Source: Microplitis mediator (taxonomy: Eukaryota; Arthropoda; Insecta; Hymenoptera; Braconidae). Taken from it: a stretch of DNA of 64,000 nt. How positions within the stretch are numbered: the stretch's first letter is position 1; every line of letters begins with the position of its first letter. The DNA lies in assembly GCF_029852145.1 (NCBI RefSeq), contig NC_079975.1:16675275-16739274 (forward strand). Reading direction: 5' to 3'. A model generated the notes under the pieces. That model did not search any database and was not told the origin of the DNA. It saw nothing but the letters and a program-made list of their open reading frames with translations. Below are positions 57,628 through 64,000 of this stretch, in pieces. The translations under genes were made by a program, and so were the position numbers.

Positions 57628-58565
57628 GGTAGTACTACCGGTTTTAGAATTGACGTTCAGAATTTAATGAAACTTGGCATATTGGTACTTTATAATATAA
57701 TAATTAAGCAGTTAAATTTTTGGAGGCCTACAGAGCACTGAAAAAAGATATATTAATATTTATAAATTTTTGCGTTTAACATTGATCCTTATAGGAAATC
57801 ACAGACTTTATTTTATTTCACAAAACTGGACGTTGAGAGTTCTATAATTTTGGTATCAACAGAAAGAGAAAAATTTATTGAATATTATGTGCAAATAAAA
57901 CCATAAACTCAGAGCCTGTGATAAGAACAATTAATAAATGATTGAGAAAAAAGTACTAGTCGATTTAAATGTGGCAACGCCGCAGAAAAGGTTAGGACGC
58001 GCGCGAAATTCAAACATGCACCAATGCGGTATGTGAGAATATCAGTGTTATACAGATTTTTAAAAAACATATGATAATTTTTATTTTTAATAAAGTTACA
58101 TAAACAAATTGAGCAACATGTTATAAAATACACAGCATAATATAAATTATTTTCAAAATAGAAAATTATTTAATTTATGTTGATATCATCTACATTTTTG
58201 GTAGGGTTAGGTGACATGAATTTTCCATGTTTTCCGTTTAATTTCTTTGCCAGTGTGACTTGTTTCAGATTTTTTTTATATACCTTTTCGGTAACTCTTT
58301 TACCTTTCCAACGAAATACTTTTTTTGTGCAGTTTATTAAATTTAACTCCGACATTTAATGATAATAAACATACGCAACTGATAATTAGTGTAAAAATAA
58401 ACAAATGTATGCGCAATAGGTTTCCGCGCATAAACTCATATGTTGAGTGAAACAGAATGTATTTCTGACTCTTTAGTTTTTATGCGGCGTTGCCAAATGA
58501 AAATACTACTCTAGCCAAATTACACATAGCACTAATTTGACACCTGTGGTAACGGTAGTACTACC
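57628..58565. mobile_element. X: TTAA-flanked element, 938 bp
   Basis: Ends GGTAGTACTACCGG and the inverse of GGTAGTACTACCGT, TTAA on both sides (57624-57627, 58566-58569). TTAA targets occur in piggyBac and Kolobok elements. It carries one small basic ORF on the minus strand (58170-58355). Probably a deletion derivative. Confidence 0.7.
58170..58355 (-). CDS. 61-residue basic ORF inside X, unknown
   Basis: Begins MSELNLINCTKKVFRWKGKR; Lys/Arg-rich throughout, then ends in NVDDININ. It is the only frame of note in X. It could be the N-terminal DNA-binding part of a transposase whose remainder was deleted. I do not recognise it, and expression is unproven. Confidence 0.35.
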   Translation of the reverse strand: MSELNLINCTKKVFRWKGKRVTEKVYKKNLKQVTLAKKLNGKHGKFMSPNPTKNVDDININ

Positions 58566-58629
58566 TTAAGTTGGCGATGATAAGCAGTGCAGCCAGATCG
58601 CGGACGAAAAGTTCCCCTTCCCAAGCACC

Positions 58630-59796
58630 TGTTATGTCCTCAGTGGCCTCAGGTGCCTCCACCTGTTCATTAATTAGTGAACTTGATATCCACAAATAGG
58701 CGCGCATTTGAAATTATATATTAGTATCTTACAACACTTATTGCGTCTTATCAATATTTAGTGAATAATTTAAATAATAAATCGTCGTGGCACATACTTA
58801 TTAAATTATGTATTTTTATTATAAGAAACTTTAAATAAATAGATAAATAAATCTTTATTTTGTATTCAGAGAAATATAAATACAGTTTGAGCGGTCTTGG
58901 AACGTTTCCTGTCACCCGATACTTAAAACCTAAACAAAACACACGCATAAAAATCATGAATAGGCCCTTGTTCTATAGTTAACAGTAAATATGGTTATAA
59001 ACAAATGCATACTCTATAAACAAATAAGGAAAAGATATATTTGATAAATAAATGTTACTTATAAATGAAAACCATATCACAAGAACTCAATTATTATTGT
59101 TAATATATATACATATTAAATAAAGAGTGACTCGTATAATAAATAAATTAATAGAAATATAGCATTAGAATAATTATAATGGTGTTTCATGATAAATAAT
59201 AATGTCAATCGTATTGAATAATTAAATATAGAATAATTAACTAAAAGATTGTATTCAAGTACAGGAAAATGGAATATAAATAATATAAGTAATAAGTAAA
59301 ATCATAGAACGGATTAATAAAGAACGTAGATGTGTAAACTCATATCTCGTACGAGTATTAGTAGGAAGTATCAATGTATAAGTATATAATTAGAAAGAAC
59401 GTTGCTATGTATAAGTACATCTATAACACAAGTATGTGTATGAGTATGAGAATGGTGGGAGAAGTCGAAGAGTGGAGAGTCAGAGATCTCTCTGCCGGCT
59501 GATGTAACTTGACTTCTCTCGCAGAATTATTGACGAGCACAACTGTTATTACTGATCAAATCTTATCTACACTTTATAATAAAACTCAGTCTTCAGATAA
59601 AAGTTATTTTATCAATTACATCTATCCTTATCCATAATTTCATTATCTCATTAAATAATAATCATAATCATCATCATCATAGTCAACAATAAATTTATCA
59701 GTTTTCAAATTCAAAATTGGTCCCGCGTGACAACGAACTGCCACTGTCCAGGAGGTGGCGTCAGCTCCGATCCTAGTAACCTCCCAGGACATAACA
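58630..59796 (-). repeat. LTR of a third retrotransposon, minus strand
   Basis: Ends TGTTATGTCC and GGACATAACA (10-bp inverted termini). The 60181-60915 copy is its inverse and repeats the first 730 bp. No flanking target duplication was recognised and no retroelement body is attached. Confidence 0.65.
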
Positions 59797-60180
59797 ACTG
59801 TACTATTAGGGTAATTTCAAGCTACGGCCTTATTCTGAAGCTAACGTAAAGGAAAGTGTTGGAGAGCAAACAGTTACCTTCAAGTGGACAGTAAATTGTC
59901 TGTAACTTGAATCCAACTTAACTACAAGTGTAACTGTCAGAGAATGACGTTAAGTTGGTTGAAAGTTTCACTTCAAATTGACGGCTAGTTTTTCTGTCAA
60001 ATTACATTCAGATGACGGCAGTAGATTTGCATCAATTTGCACGCAAGTATTATCCAGCCGACGCTTACCAGAAACTTGTCTAGCCGTAGATGCTTCACTG
60101 CAGAACTTGCTAAGCGATTATATTTAGAGTGTGGCTATCAGAGAAAATGTAATCACTGCAGAACATGCTGAGCAAAGTGT
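59797..60180. other. Spacer between inverted LTRs
   Basis: 384 bp with scattered CAACTT/AAGTTG half-sites like those at 49645-49925, and an imperfect repeat TCACTGCAGAAC-TTGCT at about 60096 and 60153. No coding sequence. Confidence 0.45.
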
Positions 60181-60915
60181 TGTTATGTCCTGGGAGGTTA
60201 CTAAGGTCGGAGCTGACGCCACCTTCTGGACAGTGGGCAGTTCGTTGTCACGCGGGACCAATTTTGAATTTGAAAACAGTGAATAAATTTATTGTTGACT
60301 ATGATGATGACGATTATGATTACTGTTTAATGAAATAATCAAGTTATGGATAAGGATAGATGTAATTGATAAAATAATTTTCATCTGAAGACTGAGTTTT
60401 ATTATAAAGTATAGATAAGATTTGATCAGTAATAACAGTTGTGCTCGTCAATAGTTCTCGAAGAGAAGTTAAGTTGCATTAGACGGCAGAAAAGATCTCT
60501 GACTCTCCGCTCTTCGACTTCTCCCACCATTCTCATACTCACACACATACTTATGCAATATATGTACTTATACATATCAACGTCTTTACTAATTATATAC
60601 TTATGCATTTATACTTCCTACTAATACAAGTACGAGATATGAGCTTGCACATCTACGTTCTTTACTTATCCGTTCTATGCTTTTACTTATTACTTATATT
60701 ATTTATATTTCATTTCCCTGTACTTGAATACAATCTTTTAGTTAATTAATCTAGACTATCAGAGGTGTATTCCACTATGATTATTCTATATTTAATTATT
60801 TAATACGATTGAAATTATTATTTATCATGAAACACCATTATAATTATTCTAATGCTATATTTCTATATTTCTATTAATTTATTTGTTATACGAGTCACTC
60901 TTTATTTAATATAGA
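60181..60915 (+). repeat. Second LTR copy, plus strand, 3'-truncated at E2
   Basis: Starts TGTTATGTCCTGGGAGG and follows the inverse of the 58630-59796 LTR until E2 begins at 60916. The LTR does not resume after E2. Confidence 0.65.
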
Positions 60916-62233
60916 ATCAGCGGCGGGTATTCATACCGTACCTGGTTACAAGCGTACCTTTTACTTTTCTACTTTTAGTACTCTACCAACATACAACTCT
61001 CTTAAATAGATTTCTATGCGAAAATATCAATACTAAATATATTTATGTTGCAAAATAATTCTATGTAAAATTATCTCTATGTAAACTTATTCTATTAAGT
61101 ATAAATATATGCGAAAATAATTCATGTCCAAAATATCTCTATATTATATATCTCTATGAAAATTAAGTCTCTACAAAATTTACTATAATATGACAGAATT
61201 AGGTGTTAATATATTTTTATTATGGAATTTCTCCATAACTATACAACTCTCCTTAATATTTCTCTATTCTGCATATCTCTATGACACAATGATTCTATGA
61301 AAAAATTTTTCTATTTAAAAATTTTTTTATGTTGACCAAAGTCAGTTTCAACATTTCTCTCATCAAAAAAAAAAACTAAGTTTTACGAATGATTTTGTGT
61401 CTTACCACCAGCAATCGCGTGGCGCTACCATAAAATTCCAACAACAATACAATGATAATGATAATGATATAAAAAACAACAATGACTAGAAAATGGCGTC
61501 AACGAGCACTACAGTGGTTGCACACGGCCGGCCAAACACCAAAGGTTTTCTTTGCATTTATTTAAGTCATTATAATTTTTTCTTTTTAAATGTCATTAAA
61601 TTTGAAATTATAATAAAATACTGACAAAGTCAGGATTCAAATTTAATGACATTTAAAAAAAAAAAATTATAATTACTTAAATCATTATCATTATTATTGT
61701 ATTGTTGTTGGAATTTTATGGTAGCGCCACGCGATTGCTGGTGGTAAGACACAAAATCATTCGTAAAACTTAGTTTTTTTTTTTGATGAGAGAAATGTTG
61801 AAACTGACTTTGGTCAACATAGAAAAATTTTTAAATAGAAAAATTTTTTCATAGAATTGTTGTGTCATAGAGATATGCAGAATAGAGAAATATTAAGGAG
61901 AGTTTTATAGTTATGGAGAAATTCCATAATAAAAATATATTAACACCTAATTCTGTCATATTATAGTAAATTTTGTAGAGACTTAATTTTCATAGAGATA
62001 TATAATATAGAGATATTTTGGACATGAATTATTTTCGCATATATTTATACTTAATAGAATAAGTTTACATAGAGATAATTTTACATAGAATTATTTTGCA
62101 ACATAAATATATTTAGTATTGATATTTTCGCATAGAAATCTATTTAAGAGAGTTGTATGTTGGTAGAGTGATAATAGTAGAGATGTGCAAGGCACGCTTG
62201 TAACCGGGTGCGGTATGAATACCCGCCGCTGAT
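60916..62233. mobile_element. E2: long foldback, 1318 bp, intact
   Basis: Ends ATCAGCGGCGGGTATTCATA and its inverse. Arms of about 560-580 bp surround an unpaired part near 61470-61570 with GCACACGGCCGGCCAAAC. It is the uninterrupted reference for E1. No ORF. Confidence 0.8.
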
Positions 62234-62630
62234 TGTACTAGGTATAATACCTACTGAGTTTTCTACATGACGTATTTTACGTTTAGTGTTGTAGCGCCAC
62301 CTGTTGACGTAAGACGAACTCGATAAACATAAATCCAGAGAGAAGACGCATTTTTGCAAAATTTAGCGTAAAAAATTTTTTTTTGTATAAATATAATCAT
62401 CGTTTTTGAAATTTATTCAGCTACAATTTGCTTTTTTTGTTTCTCTGTACGACAATTTGCTGCTGAGATATCAGCCTTCAAATGGAAAAGGATCCTTTCG
62501 TGTTTGATTATTGATATCTCAGCAAGTAATGGTCACACAGTAATTTAAAGGGCAGTTTAATAAACTTGAATAAATTCCCTACAAGCTCCATTTTCGATTT
62601 TTTCAAAAAAAAATTTTTTTTCTCACCTCC

Positions 62631-62696
62631 GGGCGGAAAGTGCAACTTTCGTCCCGCTGTGCAAAACGAAGTTGCCGCTTTCCGCCTCCGTCGAGG
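62631..62696. repeat. Hairpin, GC-rich
   Basis: CGGGCGGAAAGTGCAACTTT pairs with the stretch AAGTTGCCGCTTTCCGCCTC. It is unusually GC-rich for this window. Confidence 0.7.
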
Positions 62697-62705
62697 AGAA
62701 AAATA

Positions 62706-62840
62706 GTATACACTCCTCGGGAAGTAAATAAGAAAGCCTCAGATCACATATTTGTTGACCTCGGCTTCGCCTCGGCCAACAATTACATGTGATCTGAGAC
62801 ATTTCTTACTTTACTTCCCTCGGTGTGTAATATACTATTT
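62706..62840. repeat. Hairpin of about 135 bp
   Basis: TATACACTCCTCGGGAAGTA pairs with TACTTCCCTCGGTGTGTAAT, and CTCAGATCACAT with ATGTGATCTGAG. The tip is CTCGGCTTCGCCTCGG with a TTCG turn. Confidence 0.75.
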
Positions 62841-63766
62841 CATCCTTGATATCCATTTGAAAAACCCATAAAAAATGGCCATTTTCGGGTTTTTTAGTCG
62901 ACTCATCGCTACTCTGCAAGTATTGATAAAAAAATAATGTTGCCAGGTGATTTTACAGCTTAATGTACCCCAAAAAACCCTGAAAATTTTCAGATTGATC
63001 CATTGAACCGTTTGTTTGGACCGATTGCTTAAAGTTTTACAAAACAATTAAAGGAACAAGTTTTGTTCCTTAATTTGTGTCATCATTACTAAAATGAAAA
63101 AATTAATTTTTTTTTTATTTTCTTTCATCTTTGCATTAGTCATTTAGTGAATGTAAGGTAAAGAGGAAAAGCAAAAACCGTCGCTCAAAAAAATATTTTG
63201 CGGGAAGATCTTTAAACTAGAGATTTCAAGCTTCAATTTGCTTTTTTAATTTTTTCGATACGATCATTTTTCGCGAAAATACAGCCTTCCAAAAATCACT
63301 AAAAAATTTATAAAACTTTTTTGTTCCTTTAATTTTTTGGATAAGTGTATTAATTATTGTAAAATGAATACTTTCTTTAACTAAATAAAAGTATAAATAA
63401 TTATTAATAAAATATTTACCGCTGACTCTGTAATCGGAGTTGTGCAGTATTTTTTAGCATATGATTACACTTTAAACATCGAGCAATATTTTTCTTATCC
63501 AATTTTTCAATTACAAAATCATTTTCCTCCAAGAATGATTGATACATTTTTTTTTTTAAATAAACTCATTTCGGGTAAAATTATATACTTCGACCCGTCA
63601 CTTGTGAAGCAATTGAAAAACGGTTCGAAATTAAAAATCGTGCAATTTCAAGTAACATCCGCTAGTTGGCACAAAAATCGACGTATAATACCGTAATTAA
63701 GGTATTATACGTAGTTTACGTAAAATACGTAAGAAACTGTCCGTTACGCGTAACTACCCACCCCTG

Positions 63767-64000
63767 ATGTTGACCAAAGTCAGTTTCAACATTTCTCTCA
63801 TAAAAAAAAAAACTAAGTTTTACGAATGATTTTGTGTCTTACCACCAGCAATCGCGTGGCACTACCATAAAATTCCAACAACAATACAATAATAATGATA
63901 ATGATATTAAAAATAACCATGACTAGAAAATGGCATCAACGAGCACTACAGTGGTTGCTGGTATTTTATTATAAAATACTGACAAAGTCAGGATTCAAAT
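63767..64000. mobile_element. E3: partial E copy, runs off the window
   Basis: Matches E2 from ATGTTGACCAAAGTCAG (61329) onward but lacks the outer arm. The centre is shortened: the GGCCGGCC part is missing after ACAGTGGTTGC. Confidence 0.65.

Larger units (their letters stand above)
62234..63766. other. Unassigned region with twin hairpins
   Basis: 62631-62835 holds two strong hairpins (listed separately). Elsewhere it is AT-rich. ACGTATTTTACGT (62270) and ACGTAAAATACGT (63719) are inverted, so the whole stretch may be one element. A short frame at 63442-63696 has no recognisable features. Confidence 0.4.

Noticed and set aside
63442..63696. 84-codon ORF near the right edge
   Set aside because: Low-complexity, AT-driven composition and no recognisable motif.

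Overview
The window is very AT-rich eukaryotic DNA with spliced genes, short exons and a dense nest of transposable elements. The three host genes (a DUF4743/Nudix hydrolase, a borealin and a TMEM115 orthologue) look like insect genes. The repeat content (Helentron-type elements, long foldbacks, Ty3/gypsy LTRs, a Kolobok-type transposon) would suit a parasitoid hymenopteran, but the species call is a guess.

Layout. 1-7643 is the body and 3' LTR of a decayed Ty3/gypsy retrotransposon. Its polymerase core is deleted, and about 950 residues lie between RNase H and integrase, including what looks like a macro-domain-like segment. It sits inside a TA-flanked inverted-repeat element (B1), which itself sits in a Helentron-like element. 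8-26 kb is a Russian-doll mosaic: Helentron/HINE-like families C and K, Mutator-like foldbacks (D, J), other foldbacks (E, F, H, L) and small inverted-repeat elements. J alone spans 7.4 kb, and its two arms act as empty-site references for the elements inserted in it. 26.4-32.5 kb is the minus-strand Nudix gene; its last intron holds three nested elements, the innermost a Kolobok-type transposon with an intact 584-residue transposase. 33-47 kb is again repeat mosaic: an LTR and leader fragment, elements P1, Q1, B2, G2, Q2 and Q3, and a second copy of the first LTR split by R, G3 and P2. 48.0-48.9 kb is intronless borealin (minus). 51.4-56.7 kb is TMEM115 (plus, four exons), with transposons in introns 1 and 3. 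57-64 kb holds a TTAA element with a 61-codon ORF, two inverted LTRs, a foldback (E2), two strong hairpins and the start of a third E copy.

Main point. Several unrelated-looking inverted-repeat families (B, F, G, P, Q, R, S) share one design. Five begin with CCC, and the insertions that can be checked duplicate only 2 bp. Their bodies are iterations of a family-specific short motif. Four of the families carry a Pol III-type module: 5S rRNA-like in P1, tRNA-like in R, B and S, usually followed by a T-run. Paralogous empty sites inside the window fix several of these boundaries. I do not recognise this group as a described class. The host genes show no functional linkage to one another.
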